63,997 bases of DNA from Streptomyces sp. NP-1717 (GCF_022695985.1 NZ_JAAPBF010000017.1:1-63997), one strand, 5' to 3'. Shown: positions 17,661 to 26,510, counted from the first letter of the stretch. Program-made: numbers and translations. Notes: generated by a model not told the origin, from the letters alone.

Positions 17661-17704
17661 TACGTAGCGCCCGGCGACGGCCGGTACACGAACCCCGGGT
17701 GAAC
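17661..17704 (-). promoter_or_regulatory. PHO box (PhoP operator) and promoter of phoD
   Basis: On the minus strand, 17704 to 17683 reads GTTCACC-CGGG-GTTCGTG-TACC. This is two consecutive 11-bp direct-repeat units matching the Streptomyces PhoP unit GTTCACC plus four spacer bases; the first unit is perfect and the second matches at 5 of 7. A TACGTA hexamer at 17666-17661 is positioned as a -10 element, so the second unit would occupy the -35 region, as in known PhoP-activated promoters. Confidence 0.8.
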
Positions 17705-17759
17705 ACACCCCCCTTCGGCTCCGCACCCGCACCCACCTCGTCCACCACCAGGCCCGGCG

Positions 17760-19229
17760 TCAGCCCCGCCCGACAGCCGCGGCCAGCAGCCGCACCCCCC
17801 GCGTGATGTCCGACGGCGACTGGTGCGCGTACCCCATCACCAGCCGCACCCGGCCGTCGTCCGGCCGCGCCGTCCCGTGGTACGCCAGCGCGCGCAGCGC
17901 GACACCGGCTCCCGCCGCCCGCTCCAGGAACCGCGCCTCGGGACCGTAACGCCCCGGCAGCAGCGCGATGATGTGCAGACCCGCCGCGATGCCGCTGACC
18001 TCGGTGCCGGGGAAGTGCTCGTCCAGCGCGGCGATCAGCGTGTCCCGGCGCCGCTGGTACGCCAGTCGGCAGCGGCGCAGGTGCCGGTCGTAACCGCCCT
18101 GTTCGACGAAGTCCGCGAGCAGCGCCTGCTCCAGTACGGGATTGCCCAGGTCCATGGTGCGCTTGCGCTCGACCAGCTCCTCGGTCAGCTCCTCGGGCGC
18201 CAGCAGCCAGCCGACCCGCAGCCCCGGCGCCATCGACTTGCTGACCGAGCCCATGTACGCCACGCGCTCCGGGTCCAGGCCCTGCAACGCGCCGACCGGG
18301 GCCCGGTCGTAACGGAAGTCCCCGTCGTAGTCGTCCTCCAGGACGAAGCCGTCCACCGACCGTGCCCAGTCGAGGAGTTCGGTCCTGCGCGCCGCCGAAT
18401 AGGCGATACCGGACGGGTACTGATGGGCCGGCGTCGTCACCACCGCGCGTACACCCGCCCGCCAAAGCGCCCCCGGCACCAGCCCGTCGGAGTCCACCGG
18501 CAGCGGCACCGTACGCAGCCCCGTCGCGCCGAGCACCGCCACGTTCTCCGGGCTGCCGGGATCCTCCACACCCACGGTGCGCGCCCCGCGCCGGTGCAGC
18601 GCGAACCCGAGCAGCGTCATCGCCTGCGCCACCCCCGAGCAGACCAGCAGCCGCTCCGGATCGGCCACCACCCCGCGCCGCCGGGTCAGCAGCGCCGCCA
18701 GCGCCGTACGCAGCTCCGGCATGCCCCGGGGATCGGGATAGCCGAGTGCCCGGTGCGGCAGCCGCGCCAGTACGGAGCGCTGGGCGGCGCCCCACGCGGC
18801 GCGCGGGAAGAGCGAGAGGTCCGGCGTACCCGGTACGAAGTCGGCCCGCGCGCCCGCCGGATGGGGTGCCCGGTCACGCACGGCCGGTGCCGCCGCCCGC
18901 ACCGCGTCGCCCACCCAGGTCCCCGAACCGTGCCCGCTGCGCAGATAGCCCTCGGCCGTCAGCTGCTCGTACGCGTCGGTGACCAGGCCGCGCGACACAC
19001 CGAGATCGGCGGCGAGTTCACGGCTCGACGGCAGCCGGGTACCCGCCGCCAGCCGCCCGGACCGCACCGCCTCCCGCAGGGCCGACTGGAGCACCCGTCC
19101 ACGGCGCCGGGCCGGCGCGGACGCCAGCAGTACGTCCCAGGCGTCGGTCCAGGCGGTACGCGATCCGGCGGCCGTCCCGTCCCCGCGACCGGTCGCACCG
19201 TCACCCGAAGTGGTTCCCGATACCGTCAT
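17760..19229 (-). CDS. MocR/PdxR-type GntR regulator with aminotransferase domain
   Basis: A 489-residue MocR-subfamily regulator. An N-terminal winged HTH of GntR type (about residues 45-110: [20 protein letters not shown], then [20 protein letters not shown]) is joined by a linker to a fold-type I aminotransferase domain (about 125-489). The PLP-binding lysine is in [17 protein letters not shown], and [12 protein letters not shown] supplies the cofactor aspartate. Such proteins sense PLP or an amino-acid adduct. The start is ATG 19229. It is divergent from an EamA exporter 48 bp away, with GGACC direct repeats between them, so it probably regulates that exporter and itself. Confidence 0.9.
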   Translation of the reverse strand: MTVSGTTSGDGATGRGDGTAAGSRTAWTDAWDVLLASAPARRRGRVLQSALREAVRSGRLAAGTRLPSSRELAADLGVSRGLVTDAYEQLTAEGYLRSGHGSGTWVGDAVRAAAPAVRDRAPHPAGARADFVPGTPDLSLFPRAAWGAAQRSVLARLPHRALGYPDPRGMPELRTALAALLTRRRGVVADPERLLVCSGVAQAMTLLGFALHRRGARTVGVEDPGSPENVAVLGATGLRTVPLPVDSDGLVPGALWRAGVRAVVTTPAHQYPSGIAYSAARRTELLDWARSVDGFVLEDDYDGDFRYDRAPVGALQGLDPERVAYMGSVSKSMAPGLRVGWLLAPEELTEELVERKRTMDLGNPVLEQALLADFVEQGGYDRHLRRCRLAYQRRRDTLIAALDEHFPGTEVSGIAAGLHIIALLPGRYGPEARFLERAAGAGVALRALAYHGTARPDDGRVRLVMGYAHQSPSDITRGVRLLAAAVGRG

Positions 19230-19230
19230 G

Positions 19231-19270
19231 GAAGTGGACCTTAAACCGGACCACCTCCCTTTCGTAGCGT
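19231..19270. promoter_or_regulatory. MocR operator candidate and EamA leaderless promoter
   Basis: Between the two start codons lie GTGGACC (19234-19240) and CGGACCACC (19247-19255). They give GGACC as direct repeats 12 bp apart around an AT-rich TTAAA centre, also readable as GTGG...CCAC. AGTGG(A/T)CC direct repeats are typical of actinobacterial MocR sites. TAGCGT at 19265-19270 ends seven bases before the EamA ATG and probably serves as its -10 element. Confidence 0.6.
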
Positions 19271-19277
19271 CGCCCCC

Positions 19278-20210
19278 ATGACTGCCACACCCCGGGGAAA
19301 CTCCCTGACCGGCATGGTTCTCGCCGCCTTCGCCTGCATGCTCGTCGGCGCCTCGTTCACCGCCAACAGCGTCCTCGGCGACTACCCCTACGCCGGCGGC
19401 CAGGCCCTGCGCTACGGCATCGCCTGTCTGCTGCTCCTCCCGCTCGTCGCCCGGGGCGCCGCCGCGCCCCTGCGCGCCCTCACCCGCCGGCAGTGGGGCC
19501 GGCTCGCCGCCGTCGCCGGGGTCGGCATGGTCGGCTTCAACCTGTCCGTCATCGCCGCCGAACGCACCGCCGAACCCGCCGTCCCCGGTGTCTTCGTCGG
19601 CTGCGCGCCCGTCGTCGTCGCCGTGCTCTTCCCCCTGCTCGGCCGGCGCCGCCCCGCTCGCGCCGTCGTGTACGGCGCGCTGCTGGTCGCCGTCGGCGCG
19701 TTCACCGTCCAGGGCTGGGGGCGTACGGATGCCGCCGGCATCGCCTGGTCGGTCGCCGCGCTCGTCGGCGAGGTCGGCTTCGCCGTACTCGCCGTACCGG
19801 TACTGCGTCCGCTCGGACCGAGACTGCTCTCCGCGACGGTGGCCGGCGTCGCCGCGATCGAGTCGGCGATCGCCGGACTCCTTCTGGACGGCGCCGGGTT
19901 CGTCCGCGTCCCCACCGCCGGGGAGGCGGTCGCGCTCGGCTGGCAGGCGGCCGTGGTGACGGTGATCGGATTCATCTGCTGGTACATGGGCGTGCAGCGC
20001 ATCGGCGCGGAGCGGGCCACACTCTTTTCCGGCCTCATCCCGGTGGCGGCGGCGCTCACCGCCCCGGTCGTGGGCACGGGAGCGTACGGGCCCGCGCAGG
20101 CCGCCGGCAGCCTGCTCGTGGGCATCGGCGTGGCGCTCGGCTCCGGGGCGTTCCGGGCCCGGGCGGCGGCCCGCCGCGTCGCGGAGAGCGAGCCGGTCCC
20201 CGCGCCCTGA
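19278..20210 (+). CDS. EamA/DMT-superfamily transporter
   Basis: A 310-residue drug/metabolite transporter with ten predicted membrane helices in two EamA repeats. The first begins at about residue 12 ([20 protein letters not shown]) and the second near 155 ([20 protein letters not shown]). The family end signature lies in [20 protein letters not shown]. The start is ATG 19278 with a leaderless-type -10. It is divergent from the MocR regulator, a common arrangement in actinobacteria that suggests export of an amino acid or B6-related compound. The C-terminal tail is short and cytoplasmic. Confidence 0.88.
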   Translation: MTATPRGNSLTGMVLAAFACMLVGASFTANSVLGDYPYAGGQALRYGIACLLLLPLVARGAAAPLRALTRRQWGRLAAVAGVGMVGFNLSVIAAERTAEPAVPGVFVGCAPVVVAVLFPLLGRRRPARAVVYGALLVAVGAFTVQGWGRTDAAGIAWSVAALVGEVGFAVLAVPVLRPLGPRLLSATVAGVAAIESAIAGLLLDGAGFVRVPTAGEAVALGWQAAVVTVIGFICWYMGVQRIGAERATLFSGLIPVAAALTAPVVGTGAYGPAQAAGSLLVGIGVALGSGAFRARAAARRVAESEPVPAP

Positions 20211-20214
20211 CGTG

Positions 20215-20243
20215 CCCGTATGTGTCTGTCCCGACACATCGGG
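20215..20243 (+). terminator. Hairpin terminator after EamA gene
   Basis: ATGTGTC at 20220-20226 pairs with GACACAT at 20233-20239, extended by CCCG/CGGG (20215-20218 with 20240-20243). It lies just past the EamA stop codon. Confidence 0.55.
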
Positions 20244-20355
20244 TCCCCGCCCCCGGGGCTCCCACCTGCTGATGTCGTCGTTTCACGCCAAACCCGCGAA
20301 CTCTGCGTGAACGGTCTGTGGCAGAGTGCGATTCCGCCGGAGAGTGCCCGCAGGA

Positions 20356-20390
20356 TTGGTCTTGACCAACGCGATCGGCCGTCCTACTCT
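20356..20390 (+). promoter_or_regulatory. Promoter overlapped by DasR-type (dre-like) palindrome
   Basis: TTGGTCTTGACCAA (20356-20369) is a perfect inverted repeat around TT. Its core differs from the DasR consensus TGGTCTAGACCA at one position. TTGACC (20362-20367) and TACTCT (20385-20390) form a near-ideal -35/-10 promoter with 17 bp spacing, so the operator covers the -35 element and binding should repress. It sits ahead of a GntR regulator, so control by DasR or autoregulation by this paralogue are both possible. Confidence 0.7.
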
Positions 20391-20469
20391 CGGAGAGTTA
20401 GTGCAGGAACCTTTAATAAACAAGTGCATGGAAAAGCCGCCGGGGACACGGCGATTGCGGAGGATCACG

Positions 20470-21234
20470 GTGGGGACCACGCAGCTCGAAACAGTGCCGG
20501 AGCCCAAGTACTGGCACCTCAAGACCGTGCTCGGCGAGGCGCTCGACTCCGACTTCTCGGTCGGTGAGGTGCTGCCCAACGAGCGCGACCTCGCCGCCCG
20601 CTTCGGCGTCGCCCGCGCGACGCTCCGTCAGGCGCTCGAACAGCTCGAACTCGAAGGCCGGTTGCAGCGCCGCCGGGGCGTCGGCACGACCGTCGCCCCG
20701 CCGCGCATGGGTGTCGACGTGTCGACCACCCAGCAGGAGTGGCCGGGCGCGGACCCGGACGCCTGGCAGCCCGTCGACTCGGTGACCGCCGCGCCGCCGG
20801 CCGCCGTGGCCAGGATGCTCGGTACGGACGGCGGCGACGAGGTCCACACGGTCCGCAGGACGCGTGTGACACACGGCCAGACCGTGGCGGCCGAGTTGCT
20901 GTACGTCCCCTCGGAGTCGGTGCCCGAGCTGCCCGCCATAGACATCCCGTCCGGCCCGGCCCGCGCGCGCAGCGTCCTGCGCGAGCTCCAGCGGCTCGGC
21001 ATGGAGGGCCAGGACCGCGCCGTGGAGCTCGGCTCCGCCCGCGTGGACGATGCCAAGGAACTCGACCGGCTGCCCGGCGCGCCCGTACTCGTCGTCACCA
21101 CCCGCTACCTGGCCGGGGGCCGTACGGCGGCCGTCTCGGTGGCCACGTACCGCGCCGACACCTGCCGGCTCACCTTCGGGGACACGGGCGACGTCCGGAT
21201 AAGCCACCACCCCGACGAGCGCAAGGCCTCCTGA
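20470..21234 (+). CDS. GntR-family regulator, HutC/DasR-like (UTRA domain)
   Basis: A 254-residue regulator. The N-terminal winged HTH covers about residues 10-75 (YWHLKTVLGEALDSDFSVGE, then NERDLAARFGVARATLRQAL). The C-terminal UTRA effector domain covers about 95-245. The HTH resembles DasR, the GlcNAc-6-phosphate-responsive repressor of chitin and GlcNAc utilisation, but the rest is divergent, so I treat it as a paralogue. I start at GTG 20470 because GGAGG (20459-20463) is optimally placed; ATG 20428 in frame is possible but lacks a good ribosome-binding site. The leader carries the DasR-like palindrome. A ROK protein is convergent downstream. Confidence 0.82.
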   Translation: MGTTQLETVPEPKYWHLKTVLGEALDSDFSVGEVLPNERDLAARFGVARATLRQALEQLELEGRLQRRRGVGTTVAPPRMGVDVSTTQQEWPGADPDAWQPVDSVTAAPPAAVARMLGTDGGDEVHTVRRTRVTHGQTVAAELLYVPSESVPELPAIDIPSGPARARSVLRELQRLGMEGQDRAVELGSARVDDAKELDRLPGAPVLVVTTRYLAGGRTAAVSVATYRADTCRLTFGDTGDVRISHHPDERKAS

Positions 21235-21345
21235 CGGCTGTTCCCGCTCCCACCCGCGGGCCCTTCGCCGGGGCCGGTCGCCAGATGCCGCCCGGTCCAC
21301 GGCGTCCGCGCTCCGCAGCGGGCAGGGCCGGCGACGCCTGGACTG

Positions 21346-21374
21346 GCATTGCCCCCGTAGCCCGGGGGCAATGC
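21346..21374. terminator. Strong bidirectional hairpin terminator
   Basis: GCATTGCCCCC (21346-21356) pairs perfectly with GGGGGCAATGC (21364-21374) across a seven-base loop. It separates the convergent GntR and ROK genes. Confidence 0.8.
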
Positions 21375-21407
21375 GCTTTCGGGAGTCGGCCAAGTGTGGC
21401 CGCCGGC

Positions 21408-21450
21408 CATCGACAACGCCGATCCTCCGCATCGCGAAGCACCGCGCCAC
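21408..21450. repeat. Degenerate copy of the 833-875 repeat block
   Basis: This 43-bp segment matches the internal block of the inverted-repeat element at 747-926, with 36 of 43 identities and no gaps. The preceding bases (GCCAAGTGTGGC against GCCGAGTACGGC) also match weakly. The terminal inverted repeats are missing, so this looks like a decayed or partial copy. It lies in the gap between convergent genes, after their terminator. Confidence 0.55.
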
Positions 21451-21508
21451 ATGACGCCGACGCCCTGCGGCGGAACCAGAGCCGATCCCCCAGGATCCGC
21501 CGGAGGCT

Positions 21509-22666
21509 TCAGCGGCGGGCCGTCACCGTCGCGTCGACGGCGAACAGTTGCTCCTCGACATGGTCCAGCGCCAGACGCAGCGCACCCGTGGCCACCGCCG
21601 CCTCGCCCAGCAGCGACAGCGTCACGCGGGGCGGGCGCAGACAGTAACGGGACAGCTCGTCGCGCAGCGGGTCGAGTACGCCGTCGAGACCGGCCGCCCA
21701 GCCGCCGATGACCACCAACTCGGGGTCCAGCGCCAGGACCAGCGCGGCCACGTCGTGGACCAGCCGCTGGATGAACCGCTCCATCGCCTGCTTCGCGCCG
21801 ACGTCACCCTGCTTGGCCATCGCGAACACGCGGGCCACCGCCCGCTCGTCGAGCGGATGCAGCGGCTCGTCCGTCGTCGACAGCAGCTTCTCCGGCGTCA
21901 CCTCGCGGCCCAGCAGATGCAGCGCCCCGATCTCACCCGCCGCGCCGCCGTAGCCACGGTGCAGCCGGCCGCCGATCAGCGATCCCGCCCCCGGGCTGAG
22001 ACCGGCGAGGACGAACACGATGTCGTCCGATTCGGTCGCCGCGCCCTTCCAGTGCTCGGCCACGGCCGCCGCGTTGGCGTCGTTCTCCACCAGCACCGGA
22101 CAGCGGAACGAGCGGCGCAGCCGCTCGCCGAGCGCCAGGCCCGTCCACTCGGGCAGTGCCGTACCCAGACGTACCGTCCCGTCGGCCTCCACGATGCCGG
22201 GGCTGCCGACACCGACCGCCCGCAGCGAACTGCGCGCCACCCCCGCGCGGCGCAGCACGTCGGAGACGACGACCCGCACCCGGTCCAGCCGCTCGTCCGC
22301 CGACGCGGTCTCCGTGGCCTCGCGCGAACTGGCCCCGATGATGCGGCCGTCGAGCCCCGACAGCAGCGCGGCGACCCGGTGCGGCCCGATCTCGATGCCC
22401 AGCAGATGCCCGGCCTCGGCCCGGAAGCGGAACCTGCGCGCGGGACGGCCCTGCCGGCGGGCCTCGCCCTCGCCCGGCGCCGCCTCCATGACCAGACCGA
22501 GCTCCATCAGCCCTTCGACGACACCTTCGACCGTCGGCCGCGACAGACCGGTGATGCGGGTCAGATCGGTGAACGTGGGGCAGTCGGCGCCCCGCAGGGC
22601 GTGCAGCACCACCGCGGAGTTGATCCGCCGCAACAAGGAAGGGTCCCCGCCGGTCAGCCGCCCCAC
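21509..22666 (-). CDS. ROK-family transcriptional regulator / sugar kinase-like protein
   Basis: A 385-residue ROK protein. An N-terminal winged HTH (about residues 10-70: LLRRINSAVVLHALRGADCP, then RITGLSRPTVEGVVEGLMEL) precedes the ASKHA-type ROK domain. Landmarks are LGIEIGPHRVAALLSGLDG (phosphate 1), VGVGSPGIV, VENDANAAAVAEHW and a GAGSLIGGRLHRGYGGAAGEIG block. The CxCGxxGC zinc motif of many ROK proteins is not evident. The START is GTG 22666 behind GGAGGA. Such proteins, like NagC or Rok7B7, control sugar uptake. The proximity to a DasR-like regulator suggests amino-sugar control, but that is inference. Confidence 0.85.
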   Translation of the reverse strand: MGRLTGGDPSLLRRINSAVVLHALRGADCPTFTDLTRITGLSRPTVEGVVEGLMELGLVMEAAPGEGEARRQGRPARRFRFRAEAGHLLGIEIGPHRVAALLSGLDGRIIGASSREATETASADERLDRVRVVVSDVLRRAGVARSSLRAVGVGSPGIVEADGTVRLGTALPEWTGLALGERLRRSFRCPVLVENDANAAAVAEHWKGAATESDDIVFVLAGLSPGAGSLIGGRLHRGYGGAAGEIGALHLLGREVTPEKLLSTTDEPLHPLDERAVARVFAMAKQGDVGAKQAMERFIQRLVHDVAALVLALDPELVVIGGWAAGLDGVLDPLRDELSRYCLRPPRVTLSLLGEAAVATGALRLALDHVEEQLFAVDATVTARR

Positions 22667-22853
22667 GGTATGTCCTCCAAGCTCGTGCGCGTGTCTGCCG
22701 GATGGTACTCGGTGGTCGCCGAGGCGGCTAACGGTCGACGACACGGGGGCCGCGCGGTGCCGGATTGCTCCCGAAGACGGCGGGAAGCCACCTGTCGGGC
22801 GGGGGACTTCTGACGCCCTGCCAATTGTCAGTGCCGGGCGCTTTACTGGAGTC

Positions 22854-23291
22854 ATGAGCACCGCACGGCACGTCGCCACCATCGATCTGCTGTGTGCCCG
22901 CTCCTTCCCCGCCGAGCGCGCCGGGTCCGAAACAGGTACGAGCGGACCGGGCTACCACCTGGCGGAGCTGGCGCGCGGCGAGGGCTTCTGGGACGACGAC
23001 GGGACGCGCCGCGCCCAGGAGGCGGAGCAGTACGAGTCGGAGTGCGCGGCCCTGGCATCGGTGCTGGAGGCGCGCTGGGGAGAGCCGCAACTCGTCAGCC
23101 TCTGGAGCATCCACGTGCGCGCCACCGAGGGCGAGGAGATACCGGAGCCCTGGCGCGAGCTGTCGGCCGGAGTGGGTTACGTACACCTGTGGCGCACCGG
23201 AGGCCGCTGGGTCGCGCTGGGCGTCTCCCACCAGGGCGAGGAACACCCGTTCCAACTCCTCGCGGCCGTCACGGAGACAGACCCGCCGTAG
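22854..23291 (+). CDS. Hypothetical protein, 145 residues
   Basis: I do not recognise a named family. The protein is soluble and acidic with no signal peptide or membrane segment. It has an aromatic C-terminal half (LVSLWSIHVRATEGEEIPEP, then VGYVHLWRTGGRWVALGVSH, then EHPFQLLAAVTE) suggesting a small alpha/beta fold. Coding character is good: strong third-position GC bias and a clear ATG start in MSTARHVATIDLL. The same frame is open far upstream, but that part overlaps the ROK gene antisense and is noise. It is divergent from the ROK gene by 187 bp. Confidence 0.65.
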   Translation: MSTARHVATIDLLCARSFPAERAGSETGTSGPGYHLAELARGEGFWDDDGTRRAQEAEQYESECAALASVLEARWGEPQLVSLWSIHVRATEGEEIPEPWRELSAGVGYVHLWRTGGRWVALGVSHQGEEHPFQLLAAVTETDPP

Positions 23292-23444
23292 AGCGGTCGA
23301 GCGGGCGCTCCCCGATCCCTCTTGCCCCTCAGAGGAGGTGGAGTCATCCGGACGACCGTGGTGTCAGTGGCTCGGGATACGGTGCGGTGTGATGGGCCGG
23401 ACGGAGATCCTCAGGGACTCGCGGTCATGGGGGGTGGGTGGGAA

Positions 23445-23468
23445 GGTCCCCGGCCTCGGCCCGGGACC
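23445..23468. terminator. Hairpin terminator between convergent genes
   Basis: GGTCCCCGG (23445-23453) pairs with CCCGGGACC (23460-23468) with one mismatch. The rest of the 273-bp gap (23292-23564) shows no gene; it contains short C-rich and G-rich runs. Confidence 0.5.
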
Positions 23469-23564
23469 GGATTGGTATCCGTGACCCCACCCCCCACATT
23501 CAGCCGCCGGGCGACCGTGCGGCGGTCACGCCCTGGGCTGCGCGGACGCACCCCAGTCGGGTTC

Positions 23565-24119
23565 CTAAGACCGCGTACGGTCCGGCATCCCCGCCGCCAC
23601 GCGCAGTCTGCCGAACTCCTCCGCCATCGTCTCCGCCGTCCAGTGCGCGTTCAGGCCGCTCGGGTTGGGCAGTGCCCAGACGCGGGTGTCGCCTATCGTC
23701 CGCGTCTGCGGGCCGATCGCCGCCGACCGGTCGCCGAACGCCGTGCGGTACGCGGTGATGCCGACGACCGCCAGCCAGCGCGGGCGCAGCCGCTCCACCT
23801 TCGTGGCCAGGATCCGGCCGCCCTTCCGGAACTCCTCGTCGCTCAGCTCGTCGGCCCGCGCCGTCGCCCGTGCCACGACGTTGGTGATGCCGAGGCCGTA
23901 GTTCAGCAACTCGTCCTGCTCGGACGGCGCGAGCTGCCGGGGGGTGAAGCCCGAGAGGCGCAGCACCGGCCAGAAGCGGTTGCCGGGCCGGGCGAAGTGG
24001 TGGCCCGTCGCCGCCGACATCAGGCCGGGGTTGATACCGCAGAAGAGCACGCCCAGATCCGCCGCGACCACGTCGGGGATGACGCGGTCGCGGGCGGCGG
24101 CCAGCTCCTCGGGCTTCAC
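23565..24119 (-). CDS. mug: G/U mismatch-specific DNA glycosylase
   Basis: A 184-residue MUG/TDG-type glycosylase that removes uracil or thymine (and etheno-cytosine) opposite guanine for base-excision repair. The signatures are complete: VLFCGINPGLMSAATGHHFA (about residues 24-43, catalytic Asn in GINPG), FWPVLRLSGF, LNYGLGITNVVARAT and LPNPSGLNAHWTAE (about 149-162, the intercalating loop). Length is normal for the family. It lies 10 bp downstream of purB on the same strand, so cotranscription with purB is possible. Confidence 0.92.
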   Translation of the reverse strand: MKPEELAAARDRVIPDVVAADLGVLFCGINPGLMSAATGHHFARPGNRFWPVLRLSGFTPRQLAPSEQDELLNYGLGITNVVARATARADELSDEEFRKGGRILATKVERLRPRWLAVVGITAYRTAFGDRSAAIGPQTRTIGDTRVWALPNPSGLNAHWTAETMAEEFGRLRVAAGMPDRTRS

Positions 24120-24129
24120 GTCGCCGGCC

Positions 24130-25572
24130 TCAGAGGATCGACCCGGGCGTGTATCCGGCGGCGACGGGGTGCCGCTTCACGATCTCCTCGATCCGGGCGA
24201 GCACGGCGGCCACCTGGTCACCGGCCGCACCCGTGAACGACAGCTTGTCGGCCATCAGACCGTCCAACTGCGCCCGGTCCAGCGGCATCCGCTCGTCGGC
24301 CGCGAGCTTGTCCAGCAGCTCGTTGCGCTCCGCTCCGCGCTCGCGCATCGCGAGCGCCGACGCGACGGCGTGCTCCTTGATGACCTCGTGCGCGGCCTCC
24401 CGGCCGACCCCCGCGCGTACGGCGGCCATCAGCACCTTGGTCGTCGCCAGGAACGGCAGGTAGCGGTCCAGCTCGCGGGCCACGACCGCCGGGAAGGCGC
24501 CGAACTCGTCGAGCACCGTCAGGAAGGTCTCCAGCAGCCCGTCGAACGCGAAGAACGCGTCCGGCAGCGCCACCCGGCGGACGACGGAGCACGACACGTC
24601 GCCCTCGTTCCACTGGTCACCGGCCAGCTCGCCCGTCATCGACGCGTAACCGCGCAGGATCACCATCAGCCCGTTGACACGCTCGCAGGAGCGGGTGTTC
24701 ATCTTGTGCGGCATCGCCGACGAACCGACCTGGCCGGGCTTGAAGCCCTCGGTGACCAGCTCGTGCCCGGCCATCAGCCGGATCGTCTTCGCCACGGAAG
24801 AGGGACCGGCGGCGAGCTGCACCAGCGCGGTCACCACGTCGTAGTCCAGCGAACGCGGATACACCTGGCCGACCGAGGTGAAGGCGTGCCCGAAGCCCAG
24901 ATGCCCCGCGATCCGGGACTCCAGGTCCGCGAGCTTCGCCGGGTCACCGCCGAGCAGGTCGAGCATGTCCTGCGCCGTGCCGACCGGGCCCTTGATCCCG
25001 CGCAGCGGGTAACGGGCGAGCAGGTCCTCAAGACGGCCGTAGGCGACCAGCAGCTCGTCGGCCGCCGTCGCGAAGCGCTTGCCGAGGGTCGTCGCCTGCG
25101 CGGCGACGTTGTGCGAGCGGCCCGCCATGACCAGCTCCGCGTACTCCCCGGACAGCTTCCCCAGACGGGCGAGCACCGCCACCGTACGGTCACGCATCAG
25201 CTCCAGCGAGAGCCGGACCTGCAACTGCTCCACGTTCTCCGTCAGATCCCGCGACGTCATGCCCTTGTGGACCTGCTCATGACCGGCGAGCGCGTTGAAC
25301 TCCTCGATGCGCGCCTTCACGTCGTGGCGGGTGACCTTCTCGCGCTCGGCGATCGACGCCAGATCGACCTGGTCGAGGACCCGCTCGTAGTCGGCGAGCG
25401 CGGACTCGGGCACCTCGATGCCGAGATCCCGCTGGGCCCGCAGCACGGCGAGCCACAGCTGACGCTCCAGCCTCACCTTCTGCTCGGGGGACCAGAGCAC
25501 GGCGAGCTCCGCCGAGGCGTAGCGGCCGGCGAGGACGTTGGGGATACGGGGCTTCACAGACGCAGCAGTCAC
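24130..25572 (-). CDS. purB: Adenylosuccinate lyase
   Basis: A 480-residue fumarase/aspartase-superfamily enzyme. It cleaves SAICAR to AICAR and adenylosuccinate to AMP in purine synthesis. Signatures are HEQVHKGMTSRDLTENVEQL (active-site His and Thr/Ser region, about residue 85-105), MAGRSHNVAAQATTLGKRFA, and the superfamily signature SSAMPHKMNTRSCERVNGL (about 280). I start at GTG 25572, giving the known N-terminus TAASVKPRIPNVLAGRY. TAGAAT at 25586-25581 ends eight bases upstream and no Shine-Dalgarno sequence is seen, so the mRNA is probably leaderless. Mug follows downstream. Confidence 0.95.
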   Translation of the reverse strand: MTAASVKPRIPNVLAGRYASAELAVLWSPEQKVRLERQLWLAVLRAQRDLGIEVPESALADYERVLDQVDLASIAEREKVTRHDVKARIEEFNALAGHEQVHKGMTSRDLTENVEQLQVRLSLELMRDRTVAVLARLGKLSGEYAELVMAGRSHNVAAQATTLGKRFATAADELLVAYGRLEDLLARYPLRGIKGPVGTAQDMLDLLGGDPAKLADLESRIAGHLGFGHAFTSVGQVYPRSLDYDVVTALVQLAAGPSSVAKTIRLMAGHELVTEGFKPGQVGSSAMPHKMNTRSCERVNGLMVILRGYASMTGELAGDQWNEGDVSCSVVRRVALPDAFFAFDGLLETFLTVLDEFGAFPAVVARELDRYLPFLATTKVLMAAVRAGVGREAAHEVIKEHAVASALAMRERGAERNELLDKLAADERMPLDRAQLDGLMADKLSFTGAAGDQVAAVLARIEEIVKRHPVAAGYTPGSIL

Positions 25573-25657
25573 GTAGCCGGATTCTACGTGGCCGTTCCCG
25601 CTGGTCCGAGCCGCGCCCTCGTTCGTACGGGACCGGGCGAGACCGGAAAGGTGCCTT

Positions 25658-26464
25658 CTACGTCTGCTCCTGCCGCGCGCCCGCGTCACCGGGCAGTGGC
25701 TCGTACGGCAGCAGCTCCGGGCGCTTCGGCGGCCTGCCGTCCCCCGACGAGCGGCCCGTCAGCCGGCGGCCGATCCACGGCCCCAGGTGCTGCCGCGCGA
25801 ACCGGGCGTCCCCGGTGCGCCGCATCAGCCAGCCCGTGGGCAGCGCGGGCGCGAGCTCCGCGCGCCAGTCGTCGGCGGGCTCCAGGCCCAGGGCCTGCCA
25901 CACGGCCTCGGCGACCCTGCGGTGCCCGTCGGCGGTCAGATGCAGCCGGTCCGCGTCCCACATGCGCTGCTCGCCGAGTACCCGAGCCCCGTACAGATCG
26001 ACCACCAACGCGTCGTGCCGCGCGGCCAGCTCGTCGATGAAGGCGAAGAGAGACTCCCAGCGCGCCTTGAAACGTTCCGTCACCGGGCCCCGGCGGACGG
26101 GGCTGTGCATCAGCACCAGCCGTCCGCAGTGCGGTGCCAGCCGCTCGACCGACTCCTCCAGCTTCCCGAGGACCAGAGCGGGGTCGTACTTGGGCCGCAG
26201 GGTGTCGTTCAGCCCGCCGACCAGGGTCACCACATCCGGGCGCATCGCGGCGGCGGTGTCCACCTGCTCGTCGAGGATCTGCCCGATGAGCTTGCCGCGC
26301 ACGGCGAGATTCGCGTAGCGGAAACCGGGGGTACGGGCGGCGAGGCGGGCCGCGAGCAGATCCGCCCAGCCCCGGTACGACCCGTCCGGCTGGAGGTCCG
26401 ACATGCCTTCGGTGAACGAGTCCCCGACGGCGACGAGGCTGGTGTACGTGGCGTTCTTCTCCAT
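25658..26464 (-). CDS. SGNH/GDSL-family hydrolase
   Basis: A 268-residue SGNH hydrolase (esterase/lipase type). Block I is VAVGDSFTEGMSDL (about residues 12-25, nucleophile Ser), block II is YANLAVRGKLIGQ, block III is LVGGLNDTL with its catalytic-pocket Asn, and block V is DADRLHLTADGHRRVAEAV, which contributes Asp and His. No signal peptide is visible, so it should be cytoplasmic. The substrate is unknown; acyl-ester or acetyl-polysaccharide substrates are typical. The start is ATG 26464 (MEKNATYTSLVAVG). It is divergent from none of its neighbours and sits 46 bp after the CNNM gene. Confidence 0.88.
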   Translation of the reverse strand: MEKNATYTSLVAVGDSFTEGMSDLQPDGSYRGWADLLAARLAARTPGFRYANLAVRGKLIGQILDEQVDTAAAMRPDVVTLVGGLNDTLRPKYDPALVLGKLEESVERLAPHCGRLVLMHSPVRRGPVTERFKARWESLFAFIDELAARHDALVVDLYGARVLGEQRMWDADRLHLTADGHRRVAEAVWQALGLEPADDWRAELAPALPTGWLMRRTGDARFARQHLGPWIGRRLTGRSSGDGRPPKRPELLPYEPLPGDAGARQEQT

Positions 26465-26510
26465 GGCCGAGCGATCGTATCGCGCGCCGCGGGCCTTTCC
26501 GGACGGGGCC

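Noticed and set aside
17760..20237. A MocR protein extended to 825 residues, starting at 20237
   Set aside because: The extension is antisense to the EamA exporter and is low-complexity. The HTH starts soon after ATG 19229, the normal arrangement.
19493..20272. A 259-residue Arg-rich frame in the EamA gene
   Set aside because: It shares the same strand as the EamA gene with no hydrophobic pattern or motif.
23944..26040. A 698-residue plus-strand frame over mug, purB and the SGNH hydrolase gene
   Set aside because: It crosses three well-supported minus-strand genes and is rich in His/Arg/Gln with no domain; it is a shadow frame.
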